From NCBI GenBank assembly GCA_963789555.1, contig CAWBKY010000010.1:81430-145429 (forward strand): a stretch of DNA of 64,000 nt, in the 5' to 3' direction. This DNA is from JACXTP01 sp963789555 (GTDB taxonomy: Archaea; Thermoplasmatota; Thermoplasmata; Methanomassiliicoccales; UBA472). The position numbers were made by a program, and so were the translations under genes. Every line of letters starts with the position of its first letter. Position 1 is the first letter of the stretch. Positions 9,126 to 18,302 of the stretch are shown here, piece by piece. A model generated the notes under the pieces. The model was not told the DNA's origin. It ran no database searches and saw nothing but the letters and a program-made list of their open reading frames with translations.

Positions 9126-9960
9126 CCAGACCGAAGGTCAGGGGGATGAGCATGGGTATCTTCGGCGTCACCCAGATGGTCTTCATGCCCTTGGCCTCCA
9201 GGGCGGCGAACTGCTCCTCCACCGGGTTGGACTGGGGTATCGAGGAGACCGAGACCTCCTGACCCTCGACCCGTTCCATGGGCCAGACGTGCTTCTTCTT
9301 CGCCTCCTCGATGTCCATGCGCCTCCCGAAGAACATGGCCGGGAACTTCCGGTCGCCCTTGGAGAGGTTGTAGAAGACGTAATAGACGGGTATGGCCAAA
9401 GTGATCAGCGCCCCGTAGAACAGCACCAGCAAGGAGAAGGGCATCACGAACTGGGCCATCCCCTCCGGCACAGGCACCAGGGGGAACCCGCCCACCATCG
9501 GATAGACCGGGATGAGGAGGGTGAGCGCGATCAAGGCCTTGGCGTCCGCACCGCCCTTGATGATGTCGAATATGTACATCAGGTAGTAGACCACGAACAT
9601 GACCAGTATGCTCAACAGGGCCCAGAGGTCCTCGCTGTTGTAGAACAGGCCGACCAGCACGGTCAAGCAAGCGGCGCTGGCGATGTACAGCATCAACGGG
9701 AGCCAGAAGACCCCTTCCTCTAAGATGCCCTTGCGGTCCCAGAGCATGTCGAAGAAGACCCAGCCAATGGGCAAAAGGATGAGCAGGTAAAGCGGGTCCA
9801 GGTCGTCCATGAGGATCTGCACGCCCAGAAGCGCCAGTCCGGCCGCCCCCATGGCCGCCCAGAACTTGTCCGAGGCGGTCCTGGTCTCCCAATCGGATAT
9901 GGCCGCCATGGTCAGCAACGCCAGGGCTATCGCCACTCGGGTCACTGACAGCCAGTCCAT
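9082..9960 (-). CDS. Archaeal prepilin/preflagellin aspartic peptidase (A24 family)
   Basis: This 292-residue membrane protein should cleave class III signal peptides of pilins or archaellins at the membrane. The two catalytic aspartates of the family are visible: ISDWETRTASDKFW near residue 22 and KGGADAKALIAL near residue 137 (GxGD-type). At least six hydrophobic helices are seen, with a soluble insert of about 70 residues before the last helix. The ATG at 9960 lies about 25 bases after a minus-strand box CCTTTTTATG (9981-9990), implying a leaderless message. No pilin or archaellin gene is adjacent. Confidence 0.82.
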   Translation of the reverse strand: MDWLSVTRVAIALALLTMAAISDWETRTASDKFWAAMGAAGLALLGVQILMDDLDPLYLLILLPIGWVFFDMLWDRKGILEEGVFWLPLMLYIASAACLTVLVGLFYNSEDLWALLSILVMFVVYYLMYIFDIIKGGADAKALIALTLLIPVYPMVGGFPLVPVPEGMAQFVMPFSLLVLFYGALITLAIPVYYVFYNLSKGDRKFPAMFFGRRMDIEEAKKKHVWPMERVEGQEVSVSSIPQSNPVEEQFAALEAKGMKTIWVTPKIPMLIPLTFGLVIAVVVGNIVFALV

Positions 9961-10039
9961 GCTTCGGAATCAAGGATGCCCATAAAAAGGTTTTCCGCTT
10001 GGTTCCCAGGTCGGGTAATCATGAAAGGGGCAAGGCAAT

Positions 10040-10049
10040 GTTTTTATGC
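10040..10049 (+). promoter_or_regulatory. TATA box of the MscS gene
   Basis: GTTTTTATGC lies about 40 bases before the ATG at 10088, leaving a short leader that carries GAGGT at 10081-10085. Confidence 0.4.
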
Positions 10050-10087
10050 CGAACATCAATGCGGTCCCCGTACCCAGACAGAGGTAG

Positions 10088-11635
10088 ATGACAATGGATA
10101 GGGAACTCAGGGCGCGGCGGACCTTCACGTTCGCCTTGGCACTTCTCATGTCGCTGGCATTCGTTTCGATGCTCTTGCCGGCATCCCAGGCGGCCGAGGT
10201 CACTGTTTTTCCGATGAACCCCGGGACGACCGAACTGAACGGGGATTCGGACATCAAGATAAGCTATGTCATCTTCAACAACGGCACCGCACCCTTCCTG
10301 GTCAAGGGCATAGTCACCCCGACGGAGGATGAGGGGGTCACCGCCTCGTTCGATGATGATTTCGCCACCGTCGACCCGGGTCAGTCCCACACCTTCACGG
10401 TCACATTCAGCGCCAGTCGGAACGTCAAGACATTCGACACCGAGTTCGAGGTCAACTTCACCTCCACCAGGATGGACGACCCGAGCCAGTCGGAGAGCTA
10501 TTCGGACACGGTGAGCTTGGAGGTCGTCTCGGTGTTCGGAGTGACCACCGGTGAGAACAAGATCCTGAAGATGTTCGACAATCCCTTCCCACCACCCTTC
10601 GACACCAACTTCTGGTCGTTCATATTCTCGGTGCTGATCTGGGTGGGGATCGCGGTCATCTTCTACTTCGTGGTCGACCCCTTGGCGCACCTGTTGACCA
10701 GGAGGACGGAGAGCGAGCTCGACGACATTTTGCTGCGCATCCTGCGCCTACCGGTCTTCGTGCTCATCGTCCTCATCGGCACGGTAAGCTCCATCGAGAT
10801 ACTGGACCTGCCCGGGGACGTCATCTCCAACATCGAGACGACCTATCAGATAATGTTCGTGCTGTTGGGCGCCTGGATCGCCTACAAGGTCTATGATGAG
10901 GTCGTCATCTATATGGCGAAGCAGTACGCCAAGAGGACCAACACCGAGATGGACGATGCCATCATCCCCATCATGGAGAAGTTGGGCATGATAGTCATCC
11001 CCATCATCGCCCTGATGACCATATTCAGCATCATGGGCTACGACCTCACGGTGTTGCTGGTCGGGGCGGGCTTCCTAGGCATCGTGGTCGGTCTCGCCGC
11101 CCAATCCACCCTGGCCAACTTCTTCGCCGGCATGCAACTGTTGGTGGAGCGGCCCTTCAAGGTGGGGGACACCATCATGCTCAGCGACGGAGGATTCGGT
11201 GAGATCACGCACCTGGGGCTCAGGGCCACCGAGATCTATGACAACACCAACGATTACATCATCGTCGTGCCGAACGATAAGATGGCCAACGACCCCATAG
11301 TCAACGTGGTACGTCCAGGCAGGGAGCTGACCATCGCCGTGCTGGTCGGGGTGGCCTATGGTTCGGACATCGAGGTGGTGAAGCAGCAGATGTACGAGGC
11401 CGCCATGGAGACACCCAACGCGGTCAAGGGCAAGCAGCCCCGCATCCGCCTCAACGACTTCGCCGACTCCGCCATCAACATGAAGATATTCATCGACATC
11501 GACGATGCCAACAACCGCTGGCGGGCCGCATCGGACTTCCGAGAGAGACTTTACAAGAGGTTCTCCGAGAATGGGATCGAGATACCCTTCCCGCAGCGCG
11601 TGGTCCACATCAAGAACGAGCGCAAGGAGAGCTGA
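10088..11635 (+). CDS. MscS-type mechanosensitive channel with extracellular beta domain
   Basis: An N-terminal signal-like helix (residues 12-35) leads into a domain of about 120 residues rich in beta structure and Thr/Asp, similar to NEW3/CARDB-like modules. Three or more membrane helices follow, then the MscS pore and middle domain: VLLVGAGFLGIVVGLAAQSTLANFFAGM and ERPFKVGDTI, then DYIIVVPNDKM. MscS channels relieve osmotic stress. The added outer domain suggests a surface-layer or ligand interaction not present in short MscS. The gene stands alone between two divergent or separate units. Confidence 0.88.
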   Translation: MTMDRELRARRTFTFALALLMSLAFVSMLLPASQAAEVTVFPMNPGTTELNGDSDIKISYVIFNNGTAPFLVKGIVTPTEDEGVTASFDDDFATVDPGQSHTFTVTFSASRNVKTFDTEFEVNFTSTRMDDPSQSESYSDTVSLEVVSVFGVTTGENKILKMFDNPFPPPFDTNFWSFIFSVLIWVGIAVIFYFVVDPLAHLLTRRTESELDDILLRILRLPVFVLIVLIGTVSSIEILDLPGDVISNIETTYQIMFVLLGAWIAYKVYDEVVIYMAKQYAKRTNTEMDDAIIPIMEKLGMIVIPIIALMTIFSIMGYDLTVLLVGAGFLGIVVGLAAQSTLANFFAGMQLLVERPFKVGDTIMLSDGGFGEITHLGLRATEIYDNTNDYIIVVPNDKMANDPIVNVVRPGRELTIAVLVGVAYGSDIEVVKQQMYEAAMETPNAVKGKQPRIRLNDFADSAINMKIFIDIDDANNRWRAASDFRERLYKRFSENGIEIPFPQRVVHIKNERKES

Positions 11636-11688
11636 ACGGGAAAAGCACATATGTCGGCTGTTGCCAATATCGTCCCTGGTGAGATGAT

Positions 11689-12186
11689 ATGCAGGTGATT
11701 GAGGCCATACGCGAGCGGAGGAGCGTGCGTAGGTACCGACCGAAAGAACTTTCCGTCGATGACCTGGAGATGCTGCTGGAAGCGGCCAGGCTCGCCCCTT
11801 CCGGCGCGAACCGTCAGCCCTGGGAGATGGTGGCGGTCACCGACCCGAAGAGGATCAGGGACCTGGTGCCGTTATGCAAGAACCAGACCTTCCTGGAGAA
11901 CTGCAACCTCTTCTTGGTCGGTATTGATGACCCACAGCAGAAATGGGCCCGGGTCGATGTGTCCATAGCCTTGGACCATGTGTCCCTGGCCGCGTTGGAG
12001 CTCGGCCTTGGGTCTTGCTGGATCGGGGCCTTCGACCAAGAGAAGCTGTCCGAGCGCTTGGGCGTCCCGAAGGGGAAGGTGATCACCGTCTGCCTGGCGA
12101 TAGGATACCCCGATGAGAGCCCGGAGGCCAGGCCGCGTAAGGCGATGGAGGACCTCTTCCACTACGACCAGTATGGGAAACGTTGA
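11689..12186 (+). CDS. Nitroreductase-family flavoprotein
   Basis: The 165-residue protein begins with AIRERRSVRRY and continues with APSGANRQPWEMV, the FMN-binding arginines and Ser/Asn loop of the nitroreductase family. LGLGSCWIGAFD near residue 105 is also typical. Members use NAD(P)H to reduce nitro groups, quinones or dehalogenate substrates. GGTGAG sits 4 bases before the ATG. A hairpin terminator follows, so it is monocistronic. Confidence 0.85.
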   Translation: MQVIEAIRERRSVRRYRPKELSVDDLEMLLEAARLAPSGANRQPWEMVAVTDPKRIRDLVPLCKNQTFLENCNLFLVGIDDPQQKWARVDVSIALDHVSLAALELGLGSCWIGAFDQEKLSERLGVPKGKVITVCLAIGYPDESPEARPRKAMEDLFHYDQYGKR

Positions 12187-12206
12187 GCTCCCCCAACCAT
12201 TAATAG

Positions 12207-12226
12207 GGCCCGCATCATTGCGGGCC
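12207..12226 (+). terminator. Hairpin after the nitroreductase gene
   Basis: GGCCCGC, six bases, then GCGGGCC form a perfect 7-bp stem, followed by a T-rich tract (ATTGTTTT). It separates the nitroreductase from the transporter gene. Confidence 0.5.
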
Positions 12227-12282
12227 GAGGGCATTGTTTTGCCGTTTCCAGCCCTTGAACCAGGAAATGGTGGTGCAGGAGC

Positions 12283-13728
12283 ATGGATGCGCCATCAGGT
12301 CCGAGCGATGCGGCGTTGAGGTATAGACCTTATCGAAAGGTCTGGGCCTGGCTCTTCATGGCCTGGTTCATATGCTACCTGGACCGCAGCATCACCGGAC
12401 CGGTGGTGTCGTGGATGATCGCCAATGACATCGGCTTCTTGGCGGACGTGCCGATGCAGCATGCCATGGCCGGCATCGTCGGGTCCATGTTCTTCGCCGG
12501 CTATATGCTGACCCAGTTCCCCGCGGGCTATCTGGGCGACCGCTACGGGCACAGGACCATGGTGGTCATCAGCACCGCTTGGGCCGGCATCGCCACGCTT
12601 CTCTCTGGCCTGTCCCGTTCCCTCTTCGGCTTCGTGGCCATGCGTGTCCTGACCGGGCTGGGTGAGGGGGCCTACTACTCCAACGACCGGGCCATCATAA
12701 ACGAGGTCACGCCCAAGGAGGAGAAGGGGTTCGCCATGGGGGTGGTGTTCGTGGGGCTGGCGCTCGGCCTCACCGTGGCGACATTGATCACCGTCCCGAT
12801 TATCGAGCTGGCGGTACCATACATCGGCAGCGAATCGGCCTGGACCGTGCCTTTCGTGCTCTTCTCCATCCCCACCATGCTGATATCATATGGGCTCTGG
12901 AAACGCTTGGAGGCGAGGAAGGCGGAGAAGGGTTCGTTCCTCAAGGCGGCCACGCGGCTGGTGCTCATCTCTGCCGTGCTTCTCGTGGTGGTCATGGCCA
13001 CTTTCGAGGGCACCCTGCGGCTAGGTTGGGGCGGGCTGGAACAGGCCGCGGCCATCCTGCTGACAGCCTTGGGCCTGGTGGCGATAATCTACTGGCGGCT
13101 CAAGGTGGTGAGCGCCCCCGTGCTCCGTTCCCGCAACCTATGGCTGATGTACCTCTCCGCCCTACCCATCCTCTACACCCTATGGTTCTTCGGTTTTTGG
13201 GCCTTGCTGCTGGTGTCCGAATCGGCAGAGATGGGGTTGCCCTCGGCCGCGGTGTATGCCTCGCTGTTCGGTGTGGCTGGGCTCATCGGTTACCCCTTGG
13301 GGGGTCGGTTGGGAGACCGGGCCATGCGGATAGGGTGGGGGAGGAGGAGGACCTATGTCGGGCTTTGCGTGGCGGTGGGGGGTTTGGTCCTGGTCCTGGC
13401 CATGGTGGTAAGTTCCGGCGAGTTCGATGTGCTCCTGCTCGGGACCCTGCTGTTCATCATCGGGGTGCTCTTCGCGGCCATGCAGACCGTGCACATGACC
13501 CTCACCTCCGACCTAGCACCAGAGGACATGCAAGGCCAGGCCTTCGGCATGTGGAACCTGGTGGCGGAGATCGGGGCCATCCTGGCCCCAGTGGTCTCCG
13601 GGACATTACGGGACATGAGCGGGTCCTGGACCACGGCCACCATGGTTACCGGCGCTTTGTTGCTTTCCAGCGCCGCCTTGGTATTCATGGTGCGGGGCGC
13701 CCCGAAGGGCGTGGGGAACAATGATTAA
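12283..13728 (+). CDS. Major facilitator superfamily transporter
   Basis: The 481-residue protein has about 12 hydrophobic helices and the MFS loop motif GYLGDRYGHRTM between helices 2 and 3, plus CYLDRSITGP in helix 1, as in the anion:cation symporter group. RVLTGLGEGAYYSND marks helix 4. The second half repeats a GGRLGDRAM loop. Substrate is unknown; relatives carry organic anions or sugar acids. CAGGAG lies just before the ATG. Confidence 0.85.
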   Translation: MDAPSGPSDAALRYRPYRKVWAWLFMAWFICYLDRSITGPVVSWMIANDIGFLADVPMQHAMAGIVGSMFFAGYMLTQFPAGYLGDRYGHRTMVVISTAWAGIATLLSGLSRSLFGFVAMRVLTGLGEGAYYSNDRAIINEVTPKEEKGFAMGVVFVGLALGLTVATLITVPIIELAVPYIGSESAWTVPFVLFSIPTMLISYGLWKRLEARKAEKGSFLKAATRLVLISAVLLVVVMATFEGTLRLGWGGLEQAAAILLTALGLVAIIYWRLKVVSAPVLRSRNLWLMYLSALPILYTLWFFGFWALLLVSESAEMGLPSAAVYASLFGVAGLIGYPLGGRLGDRAMRIGWGRRRTYVGLCVAVGGLVLVLAMVVSSGEFDVLLLGTLLFIIGVLFAAMQTVHMTLTSDLAPEDMQGQAFGMWNLVAEIGAILAPVVSGTLRDMSGSWTTATMVTGALLLSSAALVFMVRGAPKGVGNND

Positions 13729-13758
13729 AGGCGGGCAGGGCCATTTTGAGGTGATAGC

Positions 13759-14709
13759 ATGAATGCGCCCGACATTGAGCTCCCAGACATCGATCGGTTG
13801 GTCTTCCAGGCCACCTGCCAGGTGCCTCGGGGGAAGGTCACCACCTACGGGGACATCGCCAAGGCGATGGGGGACGTGAGCGCCTCCAGGGTGGTGGGGT
13901 CCATCCTGGCCAGGAACCCCCGTCCCATCGAGGTCCCATGCCATCGCGTCGTTTACAGCACAGGGGAGGTGGGTTGGTACTGCGGCCTGGGCAAGGGCAG
14001 CGACACCAAGCAGGACCTCCTGCGCGAGGAGGGCGTCCCGATGAGCGATGGCAGGGTAGACCTGGCGAAGGTCGGGTTCTCCGATTTCCACATCGATCCT
14101 GGACTGGCAAGGTTGCGGGAGCGGCAGGAGCGATTGAGCCACCGTGTGGTGGAGCGGGACGACCTGGGAAGGTTGCGCAAGGTGGCGGGACTGGACGTCG
14201 CCTACCGGGGCGACCAGGCATTCTCGGCGATGGCCGTCCTTGATATCGAGACGGGTTCGGTGGACATCCGGTTGGACCGGTCCCAGGTCAAGTTCCCTTA
14301 CATCCCCTCATACCTGAGCTTCCGGGAGCTGGCTTCCCTCGCCCCCCTGGTCTCCTCCTCATCGGACACGCTCTTCCTGGTGGATGGCCAGGGGGTGCTG
14401 CACCCCAGGGGCCTAGGGATCGCCAGCCACATGGGGGTGGTGCTGGGCGTTCCGACCATCGGGGCGGCGAAGAGCCTCCTGGTGGGCGAGGTCGATCCCG
14501 TCCATCCTACGTCCATAAGGTACAAGGGAGAGGAAAGGGGAAGGGTGGTCGGGGAAGGGAGGAGGAAGCTGTACGTCTCTGTAGGCCACCGGGTCTCATT
14601 GGACACGGCGGAGGGGATGGTGCGGCGATATTGCCTTGAAGCTGACCATAGCCCTTTGATATTGGCGCATAGGGCGGCGGAGAGGGCCAGGAGGGAGGCG
14701 GGCGATTGA
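13759..14709 (+). CDS. O6-alkylguanine-DNA alkyltransferase / endonuclease V fusion
   Basis: Residues 1-95 form the alkyltransferase-like domain: GKVTTYGDIA, then the acceptor-cysteine motif PCHRVV and GWYCGLGKG. Residues 100-316 form endonuclease V: AGLDVAYRGDQ, VDGQGVLHPRGLGIASHMG and IGAAKSLL, holding the metal aspartates and the lysine. The two repair activities (direct reversal of O6-alkylguanine, and nicking at deaminated purines) are fused as in the characterised Ferroplasma acidarmanus protein. The start ATG has GAGGTGAT upstream. The stop overlaps the TTG of panE. Confidence 0.93.
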   Translation: MNAPDIELPDIDRLVFQATCQVPRGKVTTYGDIAKAMGDVSASRVVGSILARNPRPIEVPCHRVVYSTGEVGWYCGLGKGSDTKQDLLREEGVPMSDGRVDLAKVGFSDFHIDPGLARLRERQERLSHRVVERDDLGRLRKVAGLDVAYRGDQAFSAMAVLDIETGSVDIRLDRSQVKFPYIPSYLSFRELASLAPLVSSSSDTLFLVDGQGVLHPRGLGIASHMGVVLGVPTIGAAKSLLVGEVDPVHPTSIRYKGEERGRVVGEGRRKLYVSVGHRVSLDTAEGMVRRYCLEADHSPLILAHRAAERARREAGD

Positions 14710-15611
14710 GGGTATTGGTCTACGGCGCCGGGGCGGTGGGCAGTTATCTCGGTGGCATGCTTGCCGCTAGGAACGATGTGACCTTGGTCGGTCGCAGGGA
14801 CCATGTGAAGGCCATAGAGGAGGGGGGCTTGCGCATCACCGGACTGACCGAGCTCACGGCCCACCCTAAGTCATTGGAACATATCCTGGAGGATGAAAGA
14901 TACGACCTGGTCCTGCTCACCGTGAAGAGTTACGACCTCGAGGCGTCGTTGGCGGGCCTTGGCCCGATTTTAGGGGAAGAGACAGTGCTGTTGGTGGTCC
15001 AGAACGGGATGAGGGTCCTGGGCCTCCCCACCCATGTTGGCGGTTCGCCGTTATTGCTGGGTGTGGCCTCCTTCGGCGTCACCCACCAAGGCCTTGGCCA
15101 CATCATTCACGCAGGCTCGGGCGGGTTGCGACTGGGGGCCATCGAGGGTGGGCTGGACCTCGACCCATATTCGCATCTGTTCAGCGAATCAGGCATCGTG
15201 TGCGATGTCTCTTCCGATATCGCCAAGGACGTGTGGCGAAAGGCGGTCATCAACTCTGCCATCAATCCGATAACCGCCTTGGTGAGGAGAAGGAACGGCG
15301 CCATAATCGAATCGGAGGGGTTGCTTGGGTTATGTCGTTCGGTGTTCGACGAATCGTTGGAAATCGCCATCGCCGAAGGCGGTTTGGACCGGGGCGACGT
15401 TTGCTTCAATGATGTGCTGGACGTGGTCCGTGCCACGGCCTGGAACCGCTCCAGCATGTTACAGGACGTGGAGAGGGGGAAAAGGACGGAAGTGGACGCG
15501 ATCAACGGGTCACTGATACAAGCTGGGAAGCGGTCCAAGCTACCGGTGGCATATAATACCACCCTTTGCGCTCTTATCAACGGTATCGAGGGGACGAAGG
15601 ATGTCGAATGA
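14706..15611 (+). CDS. panE: 2-dehydropantoate 2-reductase family protein
   Basis: The N-terminus RVLVYGAGAVGSYLGGML is an NADP-binding Rossmann loop. DLVLLTVKSYD, VVQNGM and WRKAVINSAINPITAL, with the catalytic lysine, follow as in ketopantoate reductase. This step leads to pantoate and coenzyme A. The start is a TTG at 14706 that overlaps the TGA of the fusion gene, which points to translational coupling. The 301-residue length is normal. Confidence 0.87.
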   Translation: MRVLVYGAGAVGSYLGGMLAARNDVTLVGRRDHVKAIEEGGLRITGLTELTAHPKSLEHILEDERYDLVLLTVKSYDLEASLAGLGPILGEETVLLVVQNGMRVLGLPTHVGGSPLLLGVASFGVTHQGLGHIIHAGSGGLRLGAIEGGLDLDPYSHLFSESGIVCDVSSDIAKDVWRKAVINSAINPITALVRRRNGAIIESEGLLGLCRSVFDESLEIAIAEGGLDRGDVCFNDVLDVVRATAWNRSSMLQDVERGKRTEVDAINGSLIQAGKRSKLPVAYNTTLCALINGIEGTKDVE

Positions 15612-16071
15612 GCTGAAGGACCATTGTCTGCACGAGTCAGCGAACAAAAGCACGCGCTGCCTAACCTCGCAGGAAAGGGCCAAGATCATGGGAAGCATCA
15701 ACTCCTTATTCTTCTGGGCAGGCCACATGATCCCTGATGAATGGGAGATTGAGGGCCGTAAGGTCAGGCTCAGGGACACCGTGTTCCGAATGGTGAACGA
15801 CGATGAGGTGACCTTGGAGGAGCTGCAAGCCGCCAAGGCCCTGGCGGACGTTCTAGAGAAGGAGGCGAGGCGTTTGCAAGGGGATCTGCGCGAAGACGAC
15901 CTTACCCAGGCCCAAGCGGACTCCCTGTTCGATGACATCTGCGGCCTGCTACGAGGTGTAGCGGAGCTCCGAGAGCTACAGACGCAACATGATGAATACC
16001 GCAAGGAGCAGTTGATGCAGAACATCGGGGACGAGAAGAGATGGTTGAGGTACGTGAAAGAGGTCACCTGA
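15601..16071 (+). CDS. DUF5788-like hypothetical protein
   Basis: The 156-residue soluble protein has the run INSLFFWAGHMIPDEWEIEG, which resembles archaeal DUF5788 proteins, followed by a helical, Glu-rich C-terminus (EELQAAKALADVLEKEA). Its role is unknown. The ATG overlaps the end of panE by 11 bases, so the genes are probably cotranscribed. An 11-residue N-terminal segment with two cysteines and histidine precedes the conserved part. Confidence 0.55.
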   Translation: MSNELKDHCLHESANKSTRCLTSQERAKIMGSINSLFFWAGHMIPDEWEIEGRKVRLRDTVFRMVNDDEVTLEELQAAKALADVLEKEARRLQGDLREDDLTQAQADSLFDDICGLLRGVAELRELQTQHDEYRKEQLMQNIGDEKRWLRYVKEVT

Positions 16072-16085
16072 TCGGACCCTTCCAT

Positions 16086-16187
16086 ATTTCGTAAGGAAAT
16101 TTGGGTAATTTCCCAAATAACTAATGATTTTTCGGAAATCTTATATATATTCGTGCGATTTACAATGCATTTAATACGAAATTTCCC
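16086..16187. promoter_or_regulatory. Promoter and palindromic operators ahead of the Lrp-type regulator
   Basis: A TATA box (TTATATATAT, 16141-16150) lies about 65 bases before the regulator ATG. Upstream is a perfect inverted repeat ATTTGGG-N6-CCCAAAT (16099-16118), overlapping a second one, GGAAATT-N5-AATTTCC (16095-16113). Related half-sites occur as TTCGGAAAT (16131-16139) and ACGAAATTTCCC (16176-16187) near the expected transcription start. Sites on both sides of TATA fit autoregulation by the Lrp protein (inference). Confidence 0.6.
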
Positions 16188-16216
16188 TATCCGGGCATGT
16201 TCCGGAGGTCGAAATT

Positions 16217-16639
16217 ATGATAGACCACCTTGACGACAAGATAATCGACATCCTGAAGAAGGACTCACGCAAACCTTTCGTAGAGATCGCCAACGAGCTG
16301 AACGTCTCCGAGGGGACGATCCGAAGCCGGGTGAAGAAGCTGTTCGAGGATGGTGTCATCCAGAGCTTCACCATCAAGACCAGCAGCAAGAACGTCAAGG
16401 CCATCATCGAGGTGAAGATCGATGTCAACGTCAACACCTCTGACGTGGCCAGCCGCATTTCGCGTTTCGAGGGCGTCTCAGAGGTCTATGAGGTGACCGG
16501 GGAGGAGGACATCGTCGCCATCATCGACGTCACGTCCTCACCTCAGCTGAACGATATCATAGAGCAGATCCGGCGCTTCGACAATGTGCAGTCCACCCGG
16601 ACCAGATTGATACTCAAGGAACATTTTGGAGGGAACTGA
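16217..16639 (+). CDS. Lrp/AsnC-family transcriptional regulator heading the lysine operon
   Basis: The 140-residue protein opens with DDKIIDILKKDSRKPFVEIA, the Lrp helix-turn-helix start, continuing NVSEGTIRSRVKKL, then a RAM ligand domain (VYEVTGEEDIVAIIDV). Such regulators sense amino acids as octamers. It sits 1 base before dapA and heads the lysine genes, so it is likely a lysine-responsive LysM-type regulator of its own operon (inference). A(T)-rich palindromes lie upstream of its gene. Confidence 0.88.
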   Translation: MIDHLDDKIIDILKKDSRKPFVEIANELNVSEGTIRSRVKKLFEDGVIQSFTIKTSSKNVKAIIEVKIDVNVNTSDVASRISRFEGVSEVYEVTGEEDIVAIIDVTSSPQLNDIIEQIRRFDNVQSTRTRLILKEHFGGN

Positions 16640-16640
16640 G

Positions 16641-17513
16641 ATGCTAAGAGGATGTGCTACGGCCATCATCTCCCCTTTCCATGACAATGGGGAGCTGGAC
16701 GAGGAGGGTTTGAAGGAAATGGTGGAGTTCCAGGAGCGGGAGGGCGTCGATGCCATCGTGCCCTGCGGCACCACCGGGGAGTCGGCGACGCTCACGCACA
16801 AGGAGCACCTGCGGGTCATCCAGATCGTCATGGACACCAAGAAGCGGGTGAAGGTCATCGCTGGAGCGGGCAGCAATGCCACCCATGAGGCCATCCACCT
16901 CACCAAGGGGGCGAGGGACCTGGGCGTGGACGCCGTTCTGTCCATATCACCGTACTACAACAAACCGACCCAGAAGGGCATATTGCGCCACTACGAGGCC
17001 ATCGCCAAGGCGGTGGATATCCCATTGATAGTGTACAACGTGCCAGGTCGGACGGGGAGCAACATCGCTCCGCTCACGGTCAAGAAGATGTCGGAGATAC
17101 CCAACATCGTGGGCATCAAGGAGGCCAGCGGCAACATGGACCAGATCATGCAGATACTGGCCGAGGTCCCGCCCGACTTCGATGTGCTCTCCGGGGACGA
17201 TTCGCTGACCATGCCGTTGATGTCCCTGGGAGCCAAGGGATGCATATCGGTGGCATCGAACGTGGTCCCGCGCTGGGTGACAGAGATGACGCACCGCGCC
17301 CTCTCCAACGACTATGTGGGGGCCAGGGAGCTGCATTTCAAATTGCTGCCGCTCTTCAAGAACCTGTTCCTGGAGACCAATCCCATACCAGTGAAGACGG
17401 CCATGCGCATGATGCACCGCCCCTCTGGAGTGTTCAGATTGCCCCTTTGCGACATGGAGGCCGCCAACGCGGAGATCCTCCGCAGGACCTTGGCGGACCT
17501 GAAACTGCTGTGA
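16641..17513 (+). CDS. dapA: 4-hydroxy-tetrahydrodipicolinate synthase
   Basis: DapA condenses pyruvate with aspartate semialdehyde. CGTTGESATL, the catalytic tyrosine in SISPYYNKPTQ, VYNVPGRTG and the Schiff-base lysine in VGIKEASGNMDQ are all seen. Length of 290 residues is normal. It is the first enzyme gene after the regulator. Confidence 0.94.
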   Translation: MLRGCATAIISPFHDNGELDEEGLKEMVEFQEREGVDAIVPCGTTGESATLTHKEHLRVIQIVMDTKKRVKVIAGAGSNATHEAIHLTKGARDLGVDAVLSISPYYNKPTQKGILRHYEAIAKAVDIPLIVYNVPGRTGSNIAPLTVKKMSEIPNIVGIKEASGNMDQIMQILAEVPPDFDVLSGDDSLTMPLMSLGAKGCISVASNVVPRWVTEMTHRALSNDYVGARELHFKLLPLFKNLFLETNPIPVKTAMRMMHRPSGVFRLPLCDMEAANAEILRRTLADLKLL

Positions 17514-17522
17514 GCTGATAGC

Positions 17523-18302
17523 ATGATCGAAGTGGTAGTCGCCGGGGCCACCGGCAAGCTCGGCACCTTGGTGTGCGGGCTGGTGGAGCGGCAGAAGGAC
17601 ATGAGGCTAGCAGGTGGGATAGTCTCGGCGGAAGGTGGTCACATCGGAAAGGAGCTGGGCGGAGGGGTGCGCGCCGTCGGTCCGGACCGGTTGTTGGAGG
17701 TACTGGCGGACGCCGATGTCTATGTCGATGTCACCTCACCAGGGGCGGCAGAGCGCAACCTGCGCCTGGCCATCCCCACCGGGGTCAACTGCGTCATCGG
17801 GACCACCGGACTGAACGAGGCGTTCGTCCGCGAGATCGATGGCATGGTGGCGAGACAGGGCTCTTCGGCCGTGATCACTGCCAATTTCAGCGTCGGGGTC
17901 AACGTCTTCTGGAAACAGTGCGAGCAGCTGGCCCGCGCCTTGCCGGAATATGAGGTGGAGATCATCGAGGTGCATCACGACAAGAAGAAGGACGCGCCCT
18001 CGGGGACGGCGGTCAAGGCCGCCAAGATCATCTCCGACGCCACTGGCGTGGAAAGGATGGTATACGGCCGGGAGGGCCTGGTCGGGGCCAGGGGCCGGGA
18101 GATAGGCATCCATGCCGTCCGCCTGGGCGATGTGGTCGGCGAACATACCGTGATCTTCGCCGGCAACAAGGAGCGAATCGAGCTCACCCATAGGGCACAC
18201 TCCCGGGAGGCGTTCGCCGAGGGCAGCCTGGCGGCCATCCGCTACGTGACCGGCCGCAAGGACGGCATGGTGCACAGCATGGCCGAGGTGCTGGGCATAT
18301 GA
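17523..18302 (+). CDS. dapB: 4-hydroxy-tetrahydrodipicolinate reductase
   Basis: DapB reduces the DapA product with NAD(P)H. The dinucleotide loop VVAGATGKLG, the IGTTGLNE motif, and the catalytic EVHHDKKKDAPSGTA are present. At 259 residues it is full length. Its stop overlaps the lysC start. Confidence 0.94.
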   Translation: MIEVVVAGATGKLGTLVCGLVERQKDMRLAGGIVSAEGGHIGKELGGGVRAVGPDRLLEVLADADVYVDVTSPGAAERNLRLAIPTGVNCVIGTTGLNEAFVREIDGMVARQGSSAVITANFSVGVNVFWKQCEQLARALPEYEVEIIEVHHDKKKDAPSGTAVKAAKIISDATGVERMVYGREGLVGARGREIGIHAVRLGDVVGEHTVIFAGNKERIELTHRAHSREAFAEGSLAAIRYVTGRKDGMVHSMAEVLGI

